NCBI RefSeq assembly: GCF_017312725.1
Contig: NZ_BOPO01000053.1
Span: 62,001 to 126,000 of the forward strand
DNA length: 64,000 bases
Source: Actinocatenispora comari
GTDB taxonomy: Bacteria; Actinomycetota; Actinomycetes; Mycobacteriales; Micromonosporaceae
Direction of reading: 5' to 3'
Below are positions 18,007-27,717 of the stretch, one piece after another. Every line of letters begins with the position of its first letter. Position 1 is the stretch's first letter. The notes beneath the pieces were generated by a model. That model searched no databases, was not told the DNA's origin, and saw nothing but the letters and a program-made list of their open reading frames with translations. The position numbers were made by a program, and so were the translations under genes.

Positions 18007-18243
18007 GGCCCTCTCCTCTTGGTCACGACGTCCGTCGTCTCCGCAGCTCCGATGGTGGCTGCCGGGACGGGCGCCACCCGGCTACTCCACGAACGGCAAC
18101 CGTCCGATACGACACCCGCCCGCGCGAAACCCGGCCGCGACACCCCGGGTGTGCCCGATTTGACCGGGAAACCCCGGCCAGGTGACCGGCTGATCCCACC
18201 GTGCAGGAAGTGGTCGCGGCGCGGCGTCGGTGATACTGCGGGC

Positions 18244-19083
18244 GTGGAGTACGTGTCCAGAGTGCCGCGGCCGCCGCTGGACGGGCTGATCGACGACCTG
18301 TACCACCTGGCGGGTGCGTCACCGTACGCCCGGCTGATGCTGCCGCCGATGCCCGCGGCGTTGCTGATCGTCAACCTCGGGGCACCGTTTCGCATCCGCG
18401 GCGGTACCGACATCGAGGCGGCGGAGTACGCCGACGGCTGCGTGGTCAGCGTGCCCACCCGCGCGTTCGAGTTCGGCTACCCGCCCCGGACCCGGTCGGT
18501 GGGCGTGCACTTCAAGCCGTGGGGGCTGGCGCCGTTCCTGCCGATGCCCGCGGCCGAGCTGTGCGACCGGCCGGTGGCGGTCGAGCAGGTGTGGGGCCGG
18601 GCCGCCGTCACCGAACTGCGCGACCGGCTCGCCGCGGCGGACGGGCCGCAGGAGATGCTGACGCTGCTCGAACGGGAGCTGCTGCGCCGGCTGGGCGAGA
18701 CCGACGGCCTGCGGCTGGTCGGCCGTACCAGCAGCGTCATCGCGGCGCGCAGCGGAGCGGTGCCGATCGGCGAGCTGAGCGCGGCGGCCGGTGTCAGCAG
18801 CACCCACCTGGCACAGCGGTTCAAGGGGCTGGTCGGTGTCACGCCGAAGCGGTTGGCCCGCACCTACCGCTTCGCCGCCACCGTGTTCGCCATCGACCCG
18901 ACCGCACCGGTCGACTGGGGTGAGCTCGCCGCCGACGCGGGCTACTTCGACCAGGCCCACTTCGGCCACGAGTTCCGGGCGTTCACCGGGCTCACCCCGA
19001 CCCGGTACGTCGAGGTACGGCGGCGGTTCCTGCGCGAACATCCCGGCCACGTGCTGGACAGCTGGCCGCTGCCGGCCGATTGA
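18244..19083 (+). CDS. AraC family transcriptional regulator
   Basis: A 279-residue regulator. The N-terminal 160 residues form a ligand-type domain (VGVHFKPWGLAPFLPMPA is conserved in DUF6597-like AraC regulators). The C-terminal 100 residues hold two helix-turn-helices: ELSAAAGVSSTHLAQRFKG and then WGELAADAGYFDQAHFGHEF, the AraC signature. The GTG at 18244 was chosen; a GTG three codons later is also possible. The gene downstream (DHFR-like) starts 66 nt after the stop and may be cotranscribed or regulated. Confidence 0.88.
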   Translation: MEYVSRVPRPPLDGLIDDLYHLAGASPYARLMLPPMPAALLIVNLGAPFRIRGGTDIEAAEYADGCVVSVPTRAFEFGYPPRTRSVGVHFKPWGLAPFLPMPAAELCDRPVAVEQVWGRAAVTELRDRLAAADGPQEMLTLLERELLRRLGETDGLRLVGRTSSVIAARSGAVPIGELSAAAGVSSTHLAQRFKGLVGVTPKRLARTYRFAATVFAIDPTAPVDWGELAADAGYFDQAHFGHEFRAFTGLTPTRYVEVRRRFLREHPGHVLDSWPLPAD

Positions 19084-19148
19084 TTTCGTACAAGAGCGAC
19101 GGCACACGGCCCGCTAACTTGGGGGCATCCCAGGCAGAGGAGAGCCCC

Positions 19149-19730
19149 GTGGGCAAGGTGGTGCTGTACGGCTCGGTGTCGGTGGACGGCTTCATCGCCG
19201 ACGACAACGACCAGCCCGGTCCGCTGTTCGACTGGTTGACCGGGGGCGACGTCCCGCTGGACGAGAGCGGCGCGCTGCGGGTGTCGCAGGCCTCCTACGA
19301 CCACACCCGGGCGTACTGGGACCGGATCGGGGTGACGGTCGCCGGCCGCCACGTCTTCGACCTGACCGACGGGTGGGACGGGACGCCGCCGAGCGGGATC
19401 GACCACGTGGTCGTCGTGACGCACCGGCCCCCGCCCGAGGGCTGGGATCCTGCGGCGCCGTTCCACTTCGTCGACGGGGTCGAGGCGGCTGTGGCCACGG
19501 CGCAGGAGCTCGCGGGTGACCGCGTGGTCGAGGTCGCCGCCGGCGACGTCGGCGGGCAGGTGCTGGCCGCGGGGCTGGTCGACGAGGTGCGCATGGACGT
19601 CGTGCCGGTGGTGTTCGGGTCGGGCAAGCGCTACTTCGGGTCGGTCGACGTGCAGCACCTGCTGGCGGATCCCGACGTGGTGGTGTCCGGCAACCGGGTG
19701 CTGCACCTGTGCTACCGGGTGCGCCGCTGA
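19149..19730 (+). CDS. Dihydrofolate reductase family (RibD C-terminal-like) protein
   Basis: A 193-residue reductase-fold protein. It starts GKVVLYGSVSVDGFIADDN, the normal N-terminus of the family, and has the NADPH-region motif VVEVAAGDVGGQVLAAGLVDE (read as two blocks, about 135-155) and ELRMDVVP-like DEVRMDVVPVVFGSGKRYF. The start is GTG at 19149 after AGAGGAGAG. Its biochemical role is unknown; the family includes folate and riboflavin reductases but this orphan type has no defined substrate. Confidence 0.85.
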   Translation: MGKVVLYGSVSVDGFIADDNDQPGPLFDWLTGGDVPLDESGALRVSQASYDHTRAYWDRIGVTVAGRHVFDLTDGWDGTPPSGIDHVVVVTHRPPPEGWDPAAPFHFVDGVEAAVATAQELAGDRVVEVAAGDVGGQVLAAGLVDEVRMDVVPVVFGSGKRYFGSVDVQHLLADPDVVVSGNRVLHLCYRVRR

Positions 19731-19779
19731 CCGTTCGGCAGGTACCTCGGGAGCCGCATGCCGCCGGGGGGCCGGTGGG

Positions 19780-20442
19780 TCAGCGGTTGCGTTTGAGCAG
19801 GGCGTCGGCGAAGGCGGCGGCGGCCTCGCCCAGCCGCAGCCCGATGACGTCGAGCCGGCGCAGCAACTCCCGTCGTTTCAGCGACTCCCGGTCGACCGGG
19901 CGGCGGAACAGCTCGGCCAACCCCTCCTGGTACTGCCGGCGCAGGGTGTTCGCCGCGTGCCGGGCCGGCAGGGTCGCCTCGGCGCTGCCGCGCCGCGCCC
20001 CGTCCAGGCTGTCCAGGCCGGCCGAGAAGCCGGTCAGCCCCTCGCGCAGGGTACGGATCGGTTCCACCGCGAACGACAGCTCGTCCGGCCGGTACAGGTC
20101 GGCCTCGCGGACGAAGTCGCGCAGGTTGTCCAGCACGTCGTCGATGCAGCGGGAGACGCGGAACAGGTCCTCGGGATCCACCGGCGTCGCGAGCACCTGA
20201 CCGAGTTCCTCGATCAGCGTCGCGCGGGCGTCGTCGCCGCGGTGCTCGATGTCCCGGATCTCCTCGTACGCGGCGGCGGGCGTGACCCGGCCCAGCGCGA
20301 GCCTTTCGACCAGCTCGGCGCCGTCCGCGGTGTGGGTGAGCTGGCCGTCGAGCAGCCGCAGCAGCCGGCGTCCGGACCGCCCGGTCAGGTCCTCGATCAG
20401 CCGGTGCGCCCGCCGGGCCACCCGACCACGCCGGGCGCTCAT
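19780..20442 (-). CDS. DUF47 family phosphate-transport accessory protein
   Basis: A 220-residue all-helical cytoplasmic protein of the PhoU-like DUF47 family. It shows the family patterns EEIRDIEHRGDDARATLIEE (about 61-80) and EDLFRVSRCIDDVLDNLRDF (about 92-111). Members are coded with Pit phosphate carriers and are thought to tune their activity. Here the ATG overlaps the pit stop by four bases (20439-20442), confirming the partnership. Confidence 0.87.
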   Translation of the reverse strand: MSARRGRVARRAHRLIEDLTGRSGRRLLRLLDGQLTHTADGAELVERLALGRVTPAAAYEEIRDIEHRGDDARATLIEELGQVLATPVDPEDLFRVSRCIDDVLDNLRDFVREADLYRPDELSFAVEPIRTLREGLTGFSAGLDSLDGARRGSAEATLPARHAANTLRRQYQEGLAELFRRPVDRESLKRRELLRRLDVIGLRLGEAAAAFADALLKRNR

Positions 20443-21392
20443 CCCGCCCACCGCACCAGTACGCCGCCCAGCGCGGCCGCCGCGATGCTCGCCGGCAACG
20501 TGACCAGCCAGGCGCCGGCGAGCCGGAGTGCCGTCGCCCAGCGGACCCGGGCCGGCGATTCGCTGGCGCCGGCGCCGATCAGACCGCCGCTGACCGCCTG
20601 GCTCATGGTCAGCGGGATCCCGGCCAGGCCGCCGCCCGCGACCACCACCGACGAGCAGACCTCGGCCACCAACGCGTGCCGCAGGTGCACCGCCAGGACA
20701 CCCCGGCTCAGGTTGGCCGCGGCGCGCCGCACGCCCCCGACCAGCCCCAGCCCGAACAGGCCGGTCGCGGCCAGGGCGAACGCCCAGTCGGCCGAGCCGA
20801 CCGTACCGGCCGTCGCGATCGCGAAGACCGCCAGCATCTTCTGCCCGCCGTTGGCGGAGTAGGCCAGGCACTGCAGGCAGTACGCGCCGAGGTGCAGCCG
20901 CCGCGCGCGCCGGGTCGCCCGCCAGCCGCCCACCACCCGCAGGCCGCCACGGGTCAGCGCGAAGCCGAGGGCGCCGGCGAGCACCGGCGCCAGGATGCCC
21001 GCGAGCGCGACCTCGCCCAGTACCGGAAGCTGCACCGGGAGCCCGGCGCCCAGGCCGGCTCCGGTGATCGCGCCCATCAGCGCCAGCGTCAGGCTGGTCG
21101 GCAGGCCGGCCCGCGCCAGCGTGAAGACGACCCCGACCGACACCACGATGGCGACCAGGACCACGCCCTGCTGCTGGCCGCCGAACGGCACCAGCCGCTC
21201 GGCGAGCGTGCTGGCCACCCTGGTACCGAACAGGACGGTGGGGCCGAGCACCAGCGCCGCGAGCAGCAGTCCGATCTGGGTGATCGGCCGCAGTCCCGGT
21301 ACCCGCAGCCCGGCCGCGACGATGGCACTGCCGTCGTTCGCCCCGGCCACGACGGCGAACAGGGCGGCCAGCGCCAGCAGTACGACCGGCAC
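20439..21392 (-). CDS. pit: Pit-family inorganic phosphate transporter
   Basis: A 317-residue membrane carrier for phosphate (symport with cations). It has the two inverted Pit signatures: GANDGSAIVAAG (about 18-29) in the first half and the related YSANGGQKMLAVFAIA region (about 173-188) in the second, with some ten hydrophobic segments. It starts with GTG at 21392; AAGGGG lies upstream. Low-affinity uptake is the family role. A GAAT-N15-GGGTAG motif lies 43 nt upstream on this strand. Confidence 0.9.
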   Translation of the reverse strand: MPVVLLALAALFAVVAGANDGSAIVAAGLRVPGLRPITQIGLLLAALVLGPTVLFGTRVASTLAERLVPFGGQQQGVVLVAIVVSVGVVFTLARAGLPTSLTLALMGAITGAGLGAGLPVQLPVLGEVALAGILAPVLAGALGFALTRGGLRVVGGWRATRRARRLHLGAYCLQCLAYSANGGQKMLAVFAIATAGTVGSADWAFALAATGLFGLGLVGGVRRAAANLSRGVLAVHLRHALVAEVCSSVVVAGGGLAGIPLTMSQAVSGGLIGAGASESPARVRWATALRLAGAWLVTLPASIAAAALGGVLVRWAG

Positions 21393-21434
21393 GACACCCC
21401 TTTCCGGATCGGACGGGACGTACCCGCTGGGCGA

Positions 21435-21459
21435 CTACCCCGCGGGCGGGCCGGTATTC
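21435..21459 (-). promoter_or_regulatory. SigB-like promoter, GAAT-N15-GGGTAG (reverse strand)
   Basis: GAAT (21459-21456), 15 nt, GGGTAG (21440-21435), upstream of pit-DUF47. The -35 is the less common GAAT form seen also at 2445. Confidence 0.45.
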
Positions 21460-21580
21460 GGCCCGGCCGGGTCTGGCATCAGACCGGTCTGGCCGGGTAG
21501 ACGCCCTGCGTGTCAGCAGGGATCGGGTTCGCCGCGGCCCCGGCACCACGTCGGTCGTCGGCCTCGCGGTCGGTGGGCCG

Positions 21581-22933
21581 ATGACGGCCGGTACGGCACG
21601 CATCGCCGTGCTGTTCGGCGCGACGCTGGGGCTCAGCGGTGCCGCCACCGCGACGATCTCGGCGACCACCGACGACATCGAACACGCGTTCGGTGTCGGC
21701 AACGCCGAGGTCGGCCTGCTGGTGTCGGTCGTGACCCTGCTGGGTGCGCTGTTCGCCATCCCGGTCGGGGTGGTCGCCGACCGGTTCCGCCGTACCCGGC
21801 TGCTCGCGGCCAGCGTCGCCTGCTGGGCGGTGGCCCTGGTGCTGTCCGGCACCGCCCAGTCGTACTGGTGGATGCTGGCCGCCCGGTCGCTGCTGGGCGT
21901 GGTGACCGCCGCGGCCGGCCCGTTGATCGCCTCGCTGGTCGGTGACTACGTCCCCGGGTACCGCCGGGGCCGGGTCTACGGGGTGATCCTCGGCGGCGAG
22001 CTGATCGGCACCGGCTGCGGGTTCGTGGTGTCCGGCGAGATCGCCGGGCTGGTCTCCTGGCGCCTCGCGATGCTCTGGCTGGTACCGGTGGGGGCGCTGC
22101 TCGCGTGGCTGATCCACCGGCTGCCGGAACCGGCCCGCGGCGGCCCCACCCGTACCGCCGACCGCGCCGATCGTGACCCGATGCCGGGGATGCTGGCCGA
22201 GCGCGGCATCCGGCCGGTCGAGCGGATGGTGCTGCACGACGATCCCGCCAAACGCTCGCTGTGGTGGGCGATCGGTTACGTGCTCCGGGTGCGGACCAAC
22301 GTGGTGATCATCGTCGCGTCCGCGCTGGGGTACTTCTTCTTCGCCGCGATCCGGTCCTTCGCGATCGTCTACGCGATGCGCCAGTACTCGCTCCCCAAGT
22401 CGGTGGCGAGCCTGCTGGTCGTGGTGATCGGCGCCGGTGCGGTGGTCGGGGTGCTCGCCGGCGGCCGGCTGACCGACCGGCTGCTGCGGCGTGGCCACCC
22501 GCGGGTCCGGGTCGCCGTGCCGGCCGTGTGCCTGCTGATCCTCGCCCCGGTGCTGGCCGCGGCCGTCGCGTCGACCGACGCGCTGCTTGCGGTGCCGCTG
22601 CTCGCGATCGGTACCGCCGTCCTCGCCGCCGCGAACCCGCCGTTCGACGCGGCCCGGCTGGACATCATGCATCCGCGGCTGTGGGGGAGGGCGGAGGCGG
22701 TGCGGACCGCGCTGCGCTCGATCGCCGAGACCAGCGGGCCGGTCGGGCTGGGGCTGGTCGCCGACGCGCTGCACACCGTGCCGCAGGGCTGGACGTACGC
22801 GGTGCTGCTGTTCATGGCGCCGCTGCCGGTCGCCGGGCTCATCGCCCTGCTCGGCCTGCGCACCTACCTGCGCGACGTGGCCACCGCCCTCGCCTCGGTC
22901 CGGGCGACCTCACCCGGAACCGCGGCCCGGTGA
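21581..22933 (+). CDS. MFS transporter
   Basis: A 450-residue, 12-helix membrane transporter. The helix 2-3 loop reads GVVADRFRRTRLL (about 66-78) and a second-half equivalent is GGRLTDRLLRRGHPR (about 294). A charged central loop spans about 185-225. The ATG at 21581 has only a weak upstream purine run. No substrate can be assigned, and neighbours (phosphate uptake on the other strand, DUF5709 convergent) give no clue. Confidence 0.83.
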   Translation: MTAGTARIAVLFGATLGLSGAATATISATTDDIEHAFGVGNAEVGLLVSVVTLLGALFAIPVGVVADRFRRTRLLAASVACWAVALVLSGTAQSYWWMLAARSLLGVVTAAAGPLIASLVGDYVPGYRRGRVYGVILGGELIGTGCGFVVSGEIAGLVSWRLAMLWLVPVGALLAWLIHRLPEPARGGPTRTADRADRDPMPGMLAERGIRPVERMVLHDDPAKRSLWWAIGYVLRVRTNVVIIVASALGYFFFAAIRSFAIVYAMRQYSLPKSVASLLVVVIGAGAVVGVLAGGRLTDRLLRRGHPRVRVAVPAVCLLILAPVLAAAVASTDALLAVPLLAIGTAVLAAANPPFDAARLDIMHPRLWGRAEAVRTALRSIAETSGPVGLGLVADALHTVPQGWTYAVLLFMAPLPVAGLIALLGLRTYLRDVATALASVRATSPGTAAR

Positions 22934-22945
22934 TCCGCGCCGCGA

Positions 22946-23572
22946 TCACCGGCCGGGGCCCTCGTCCCGGACCGCGTCGGACTCCGGTGCCGGGTCGGTT
23001 CGGTCGCTCTGCCGGGCGATCTCGTCGCGTTCCCGGTCCGGATGGGCGCCCTCGTCCGGAGCCACCAGCTCGCCGACCGGCTCGCCGGTGGCGGCGGCGC
23101 GGTCCATCCGGTCGTAGACCGACACCGGCGACTCGGTCCGCGGGTCGTCGCCCTCCATGGTCGCGTCCAGGGCGGGGTCCTCCGCCGTGCCGCCGCCGAG
23201 TACGTCGGCGTCCACCGACGCCTCCGCGACCTCGTCGGTACCGGTCGGCTCGGCGCGCATCGTCCGGTCGTACGCCCGTTCGTCCGGCACCGTGTCCTCG
23301 CCCACGTCCGGGCGTTCCCGGGCGAGCCGGCCGGACAGCGGCTCACCGCGCCTGGTCTCGGTGGCGGTGGTGCCGTAGTCGTCGGACGCGATCGGCCCGT
23401 CTCCGGGCACCGGCAGCCGCCGCGGCTCCGGCACCTGCCGGTTCGCCGGCGTGTCGTCGTCGGCGTGTTCCGGGATGCCCTCGCGTTCCGGATCCGCGCC
23501 CGGGTCGTCGCGCTCGATGTCGTTGCCGGCGGCCTGCTGCTGGGTCGCCGGATTCCGCTCCTGGCCGGTCAT
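22946..23572 (-). CDS. DUF5709 family acidic protein (second copy)
   Basis: A 208-residue hydrophilic, strongly acidic protein. The family core DDYGTTATETRRGEPLSGRL then ARERPD (about 64-90) matches that of the 13993 protein, but this copy has long extra N- and C-terminal tails rich in Asp, Glu, Arg and Pro. GAGGTGGAGG lies just before the ATG. Function unknown. A weak motif, ACAT-N15-GGGTAG, lies upstream on this strand but lacks the initial G of the other sites. Confidence 0.72.
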   Translation of the reverse strand: MTGQERNPATQQQAAGNDIERDDPGADPEREGIPEHADDDTPANRQVPEPRRLPVPGDGPIASDDYGTTATETRRGEPLSGRLARERPDVGEDTVPDERAYDRTMRAEPTGTDEVAEASVDADVLGGGTAEDPALDATMEGDDPRTESPVSVYDRMDRAAATGEPVGELVAPDEGAHPDRERDEIARQSDRTDPAPESDAVRDEGPGR

Positions 23573-23667
23573 GGGCCCTCCACCTCGCCTCGGCTCGCGG
23601 TGCCGGGCCCGCGCCCGGCCTCCTCGACCGCACTACCCCGGCGTCGGCCGAGCATGTCCCGTGCCGG

Positions 23668-25272
23668 TCACCGAGATGCCTCCTGCTCGGCGTCGGCGGG
23701 CGCGCCCTGCGCGTCACGTTCGAGCTGCTTCGTGCGTGGCGCCGGCTCGACGCTGACGAAGAACCCCTTCGGCGCGGCTTCGACGATGCCCAGATCGCCC
23801 GGGGTGACCGGCACCCGGCCGCCCCGGTAGGTGTCCTCGTCGGCCTCGCCGGCCACGACCGGCTGGTGCACCTCGCTCATCTCACCGGACGGCGACTGCA
23901 CGACCAGGCCGGTCTCGACCCCCTCGAACAGGGTCTGCCGGTCGTGCTGCTGGGCCGACAGGCACAGCCGGTACGCGAGGAACCAGGCCGCCGGCGGGAT
24001 CACCAGCAGGCCGATCCGGCCGGCCCACACCATGGCGTTGAGGCTGATGTCGAACTTGTCGGCGATCACGTCGTTCACGCCGTTGAGGGTCAGGACGACG
24101 AAGAACGCCACCGCCATCACGCCCAGCGCGGTGCGCTGCGGGTTGTCCCGCGGCCGCTGCAACAGGTTGTGCAGCTGCTGATCGCGGTGCATCCGGTTCT
24201 CCACCAGCGGCCAGGCCATGGCGAGCACCGTGAGCACTCCCGGCAGTACCACCGCGGCCCAGAACACCGGCGGGACCGTGTAACCGTGCCCGGCGACGTG
24301 CACCCGGATCTCCCACGCCGGCATCGCCCGCATCGAGCCTTCCAGGAACATCACGTACCAGTCGGGCTGGCTCGCCGAGGAGACCGCGGACGCCTGGTAC
24401 GGCCCCCACAACCAGACCGGGTTGATCTGGACCAGCCCCGCCATCAACGACAGCACCGCGAACACGCACAGGAACAGCCCGGTGGAGCGCCCGGCGAAGC
24501 CGGGGATCATGCGGTGGCCGACCACGTTGTGCTCGGTGCGCCCGGGTCCCGGCCACTGGGTGTGTTTCAGCACCACGACGAGCACCAGGTGCAGCGCGAT
24601 CAGCGCCGCGATGATCCCCGGTATCAGGAACACGTGCGCGATGTAGAGGCGCTCGATGATCAGGGTGCCCGGGAACTCCCCGCCGAACAGGGCGAACGAC
24701 GCCCAGGTGCCGATCAGCGGGATGGACAGGACGATCGAGTCCGCGATGCGCAGGCCGGTACCGGACAGCCCGTCGTCGGGCAGCGAGTAGCCGGCGAAGC
24801 CCTCGACGAAGGCCAGCCAGAACAGCAGCAGGCCGATGAACCAGTTCATCTCCCGGGGCCGACGGTAGGCGCCGGTGAAGAAGATCCGCAGCATGTGCAC
24901 GACGATCGCGGCGACGAACAGGTTGGCCGCCCAGTGGTGCAGCTGGCGCACCAGCAGCCCACCGCGTACGTCGAAGGACAGGTCCAGGGTCGACCGGTAC
25001 GCCTCGGACACGGTGATGCCGCGCAGCGGCACGTAGCTGCCGTGGTAGACGATCTCGTGCGACGACGGCGTGAAGAACATCGCCAGGAACGTGCCGGTCA
25101 GGATCAGCACCACGAACGAGTAGAGCGCGATCTCGCCCAGCAGGAACGACCAGTGGTCCGGGAAGACCTTGTTGAACACGCTGCGCGCCAGCCCGGCAGC
25201 ACCCAGCCGGTCGTCGCCCCACCGGCTGAGCCGGCGCGCCACCGCCGAGGGACGCGGATCGGGTACTCGCAT
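23668..25272 (-). CDS. qcrB: Cytochrome b of a bc1-type complex (QcrB-like)
   Basis: A 534-residue membrane protein, subunit b of a menaquinol:cytochrome c reductase. Heme ligands are visible: RQLHHWAANLF and VVHMLRIFFTGAYRRPRE in helix B, and the His residues of IAHVFLIPG and LIALHLVLVV in helix D. GYSLPDDGLSGTGLRIA is the actinobacterial loop after helix C, and PDWY replaces the mitochondrial PEWY quinol-site motif. The C-terminal 110 residues are a polar extension usual in actinomycetes. qcrA and qcrC are not adjacent, so this may be a second copy. AGGAGG precedes the ATG. Confidence 0.9.
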   Translation of the reverse strand: MRVPDPRPSAVARRLSRWGDDRLGAAGLARSVFNKVFPDHWSFLLGEIALYSFVVLILTGTFLAMFFTPSSHEIVYHGSYVPLRGITVSEAYRSTLDLSFDVRGGLLVRQLHHWAANLFVAAIVVHMLRIFFTGAYRRPREMNWFIGLLLFWLAFVEGFAGYSLPDDGLSGTGLRIADSIVLSIPLIGTWASFALFGGEFPGTLIIERLYIAHVFLIPGIIAALIALHLVLVVVLKHTQWPGPGRTEHNVVGHRMIPGFAGRSTGLFLCVFAVLSLMAGLVQINPVWLWGPYQASAVSSASQPDWYVMFLEGSMRAMPAWEIRVHVAGHGYTVPPVFWAAVVLPGVLTVLAMAWPLVENRMHRDQQLHNLLQRPRDNPQRTALGVMAVAFFVVLTLNGVNDVIADKFDISLNAMVWAGRIGLLVIPPAAWFLAYRLCLSAQQHDRQTLFEGVETGLVVQSPSGEMSEVHQPVVAGEADEDTYRGGRVPVTPGDLGIVEAAPKGFFVSVEPAPRTKQLERDAQGAPADAEQEASR

Positions 25273-25335
25273 GCTCGCCTCCTGTCGCGAATCCGGTTAA
25301 CCAGACCGGCGGCCTCGAAACCTCCGAAGCGTCGC

Positions 25336-25360
25336 GCATGACGCCGCGGAAGGTGGGTAG
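25336..25360 (+). promoter_or_regulatory. SigB-like promoter, GCAT-N15-GGGTAG
   Basis: GCAT (25336-25339), 15 nt, GGGTAG (25355-25360), 60 nt before ctaF in the qcrB-ctaF divergent region. Confidence 0.5.
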
Positions 25361-25420
25361 CCGGCGGCGGAGCCGTGCTGGGTGCGGGTGGCGTCGGACA
25401 GCGGGAGGCGGGGCCCAGGC

Positions 25421-25852
25421 ATGCGGGTGGAGAAGTGGCTGTTCATGCTGATCGCCGTGTTCATGTACCTGGTGGCGGCGATCTACGCCTACAGCACCTG
25501 GGCGTCCACGCACGTGGAGTGGTCCGGGACGGTCACGCTGGCGCTGGCCGGGACGCTGAGCCTGATCTGCGGCACCTACTTCGGCATGGTGTCGCGGCGG
25601 ATCCGGCCGCGGCCGGAGGACCGGGACGGCGACGTCGCCGAGCGTGCCGGTCGGCTCGGGTTCTTCGCCCCGCGCAGCTACTGGCCGTTCGCCATCGGCC
25701 TGGGTACAGCGATCGCGGCCACCGGCATCGCGCTACGCCAGGCCTGGCTGCTGGCCGTGGGCCTGCTGCTCGCGATCGCCACCGCCGGCGGGCTGGCGTT
25801 CGAGTTCTACCACCGCACCGATCCGCCGTCGGAGGACGGGAGACAGCAGTGA
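25421..25852 (+). CDS. ctaF: Cytochrome c oxidase subunit IV, actinobacterial type
   Basis: A 143-residue membrane protein with four hydrophobic segments. It starts [20 protein letters not shown], the normal N-terminus of actinobacterial CtaF, with [20 protein letters not shown] in the middle (about 79-98). It is a small structural subunit of the aa3 oxidase. Its stop overlaps the GTG of ctaD2 (GTGA at 25849), so the two are coupled. The divergent partner is cytochrome b, consistent with a respiratory island. Confidence 0.88.
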   Translation: MRVEKWLFMLIAVFMYLVAAIYAYSTWASTHVEWSGTVTLALAGTLSLICGTYFGMVSRRIRPRPEDRDGDVAERAGRLGFFAPRSYWPFAIGLGTAIAATGIALRQAWLLAVGLLLAIATAGGLAFEFYHRTDPPSEDGRQQ

Positions 25853-27717
25853 CCAGGTCGTCGGAGCATCCCGCCACCGCGGCACCGTCGGGCGCCCGCA
25901 CCCCTCGTCTGGTGGTGTCCGGCGACGAACGGCTGATCGTGGTACCGCGGGGAATCAACGGCCGCCGCGGCCCCACCCGGGCCGAACCGCCGGGTTCCGC
26001 GCTGGGGCGGATCCTGTCCACGACCGACGCCAAGCAGGTCGGCCTGCTCTACCTCATCACGTCGTTCTCGTTCTTCTCGGTGGGCGGGATCCTCGCGCTG
26101 CTGATGCGCGCCGAACTCGCCCGGCCGGGACTGCAGTTCCTGTCGCCCGAGCAGTACAACCAGCTGTTCACCATGCACGGCACGATCATGCTGCTGCTGT
26201 TCGCCACGCCGCTGGTGTTCGGGTTCGCCAACTACGTGGTGCCGCTGCAGATCGGGGCGCCCGACGTGAGCTTCCCGCGGCTCAACGCGCTGTCCTACTG
26301 GCTGTACCTGTTCGGCGGGCTGCTGGTGCTCAGCGGCTTCCTGATGCCGGGCGGGGCGGCGGACTTCGGCTGGTTCGCGTACGCGCCGCTGACCGAGATC
26401 GCCAACTCGCCGGGCGCCGGCGGCGACGTGTGGACGATGGGCCTGATCGTGGCCGGCTTCAGCACGGTGCTCGGCTCGGTCAACATCATCACCACGATCC
26501 TCACGCTGCGCGCGCCGGGCATGACGATGTTCCGGATGCCGATCTTCACCTGGAACATCCTGATCACCGCGCTGATGGCGATCATGGCGTTCCCGGTGCT
26601 GACCGCGGCGCTGTTCGCGCTGGAGGCCGACCGGCAGCTCGGCGCGCACGTGTACAGCGGGGCGGGCGGCGCGATCCTGTGGCAGCACCTGTTCTGGTTC
26701 TTCGGCCACCCCGAGGTCTACATCGTGGCGTTGCCGTTCTTCGGCATCGTCACCGAGACCATCCCGGTGTTCAGCCGGAAACCGCTGTTCGGCTACAAGG
26801 AGATGATCTTCGCGACGTGCCTGATCGCGGTGCTGTCGATGACCGTCTGGGCGCACCACATGTTCGCCACCGGACAGGTGTTGCTGCCGTTCTTCTCGCT
26901 GCTGAGCTTCCTGATCGCGGTGCCCACCGGGGTGAAGTTCTTCAACTGGATCGGCACCATGTGGCGCGGCCAGCTCGTGTTCACCAGCTCGATGCTGTTC
27001 GCGATCGGCTTCCTGGTCACCTTCCTGCTCGGTGGGCTGTCCGGGGTGCTGCTCGCCTCACCGCCGATCGACTTCCACGTCACCGACACGTACTTCGTCG
27101 TCGCGCACCTGCACTACGTGCTGTTCGGCACGATCGTGTTCGCCGCCTTCTCCGGCATCTACTTCTGGTTCCCGAAGATGACCGGCCGGATGATGAACGA
27201 GAAGCTCGGCAAGCTGCACTTCTGGTTGACCCTCGTCGGCTTCAACACCACCTTCCTGGTACAGCACTGGCTCGGCAACGAGGGCATGCCCCGGCGCTAC
27301 GCCGACTACCTGTCGACCGACGGCTTCACGCTGCTCAACACCATCTCCACCATCGGCGCGTTCATCCTCGGCCTGTCCATGTTGCCGTTCGTCTGGAACG
27401 TCTACTCGTCCTACAAGGCCGGCACGCTGGTCGAGATCGACGACCCGTGGGGCTACGGCAACGGCCTGGAGTGGGCCACGAGCTGCCCGCCGCCCCGGCA
27501 CAACTTCGCCCGGCTGCCGCGGATCCGCAGCGAACGTCCCGCCTTCGATCTGCGCTACGCCGAGCTGGTCGACCGAACCGCGGGCCGGGCCGACGAGCAG
27601 CTGAACGATCGCATCCGGGCCGGTGTCGAACCGGGCCGGGGCAGCGGGCCCCGCTCGGCGTCCGCGGCCCGGGACCGGCAGTCGCCGGCCCGCACCCGGA
27701 AGGGAGAACGACGGTGA
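25849..27717 (+). CDS. ctaD: Cytochrome c oxidase subunit I (second copy)
   Basis: A 622-residue aa3 oxidase catalytic subunit with the same ligand motifs as the copy at 11148: [38 protein letters not shown] and AHLHYVLFG. It differs by a 50-residue polar N-terminal extension and a 55-residue Arg, Gly, Ser tail. The start is GTG at 25849, inside the ctaF stop. Subunits II and III are not nearby, so it may exchange into the main oxidase or form a stress-specific variant, given the SigB-like motif upstream of ctaF. Confidence 0.92.
   Translation: MTRSSEHPATAAPSGARTPRLVVSGDERLIVVPRGINGRRGPTRAEPPGSALGRILSTTDAKQVGLLYLITSFSFFSVGGILALLMRAELARPGLQFLSPEQYNQLFTMHGTIMLLLFATPLVFGFANYVVPLQIGAPDVSFPRLNALSYWLYLFGGLLVLSGFLMPGGAADFGWFAYAPLTEIANSPGAGGDVWTMGLIVAGFSTVLGSVNIITTILTLRAPGMTMFRMPIFTWNILITALMAIMAFPVLTAALFALEADRQLGAHVYSGAGGAILWQHLFWFFGHPEVYIVALPFFGIVTETIPVFSRKPLFGYKEMIFATCLIAVLSMTVWAHHMFATGQVLLPFFSLLSFLIAVPTGVKFFNWIGTMWRGQLVFTSSMLFAIGFLVTFLLGGLSGVLLASPPIDFHVTDTYFVVAHLHYVLFGTIVFAAFSGIYFWFPKMTGRMMNEKLGKLHFWLTLVGFNTTFLVQHWLGNEGMPRRYADYLSTDGFTLLNTISTIGAFILGLSMLPFVWNVYSSYKAGTLVEIDDPWGYGNGLEWATSCPPPRHNFARLPRIRSERPAFDLRYAELVDRTAGRADEQLNDRIRAGVEPGRGSGPRSASAARDRQSPARTRKGERR

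Noticed and set aside
23617-23660. SigB-like promoter for the second DUF5709 gene
   Set aside because: The -35 position reads ACAT rather than GNNT, so it was not counted among the 17 sites.
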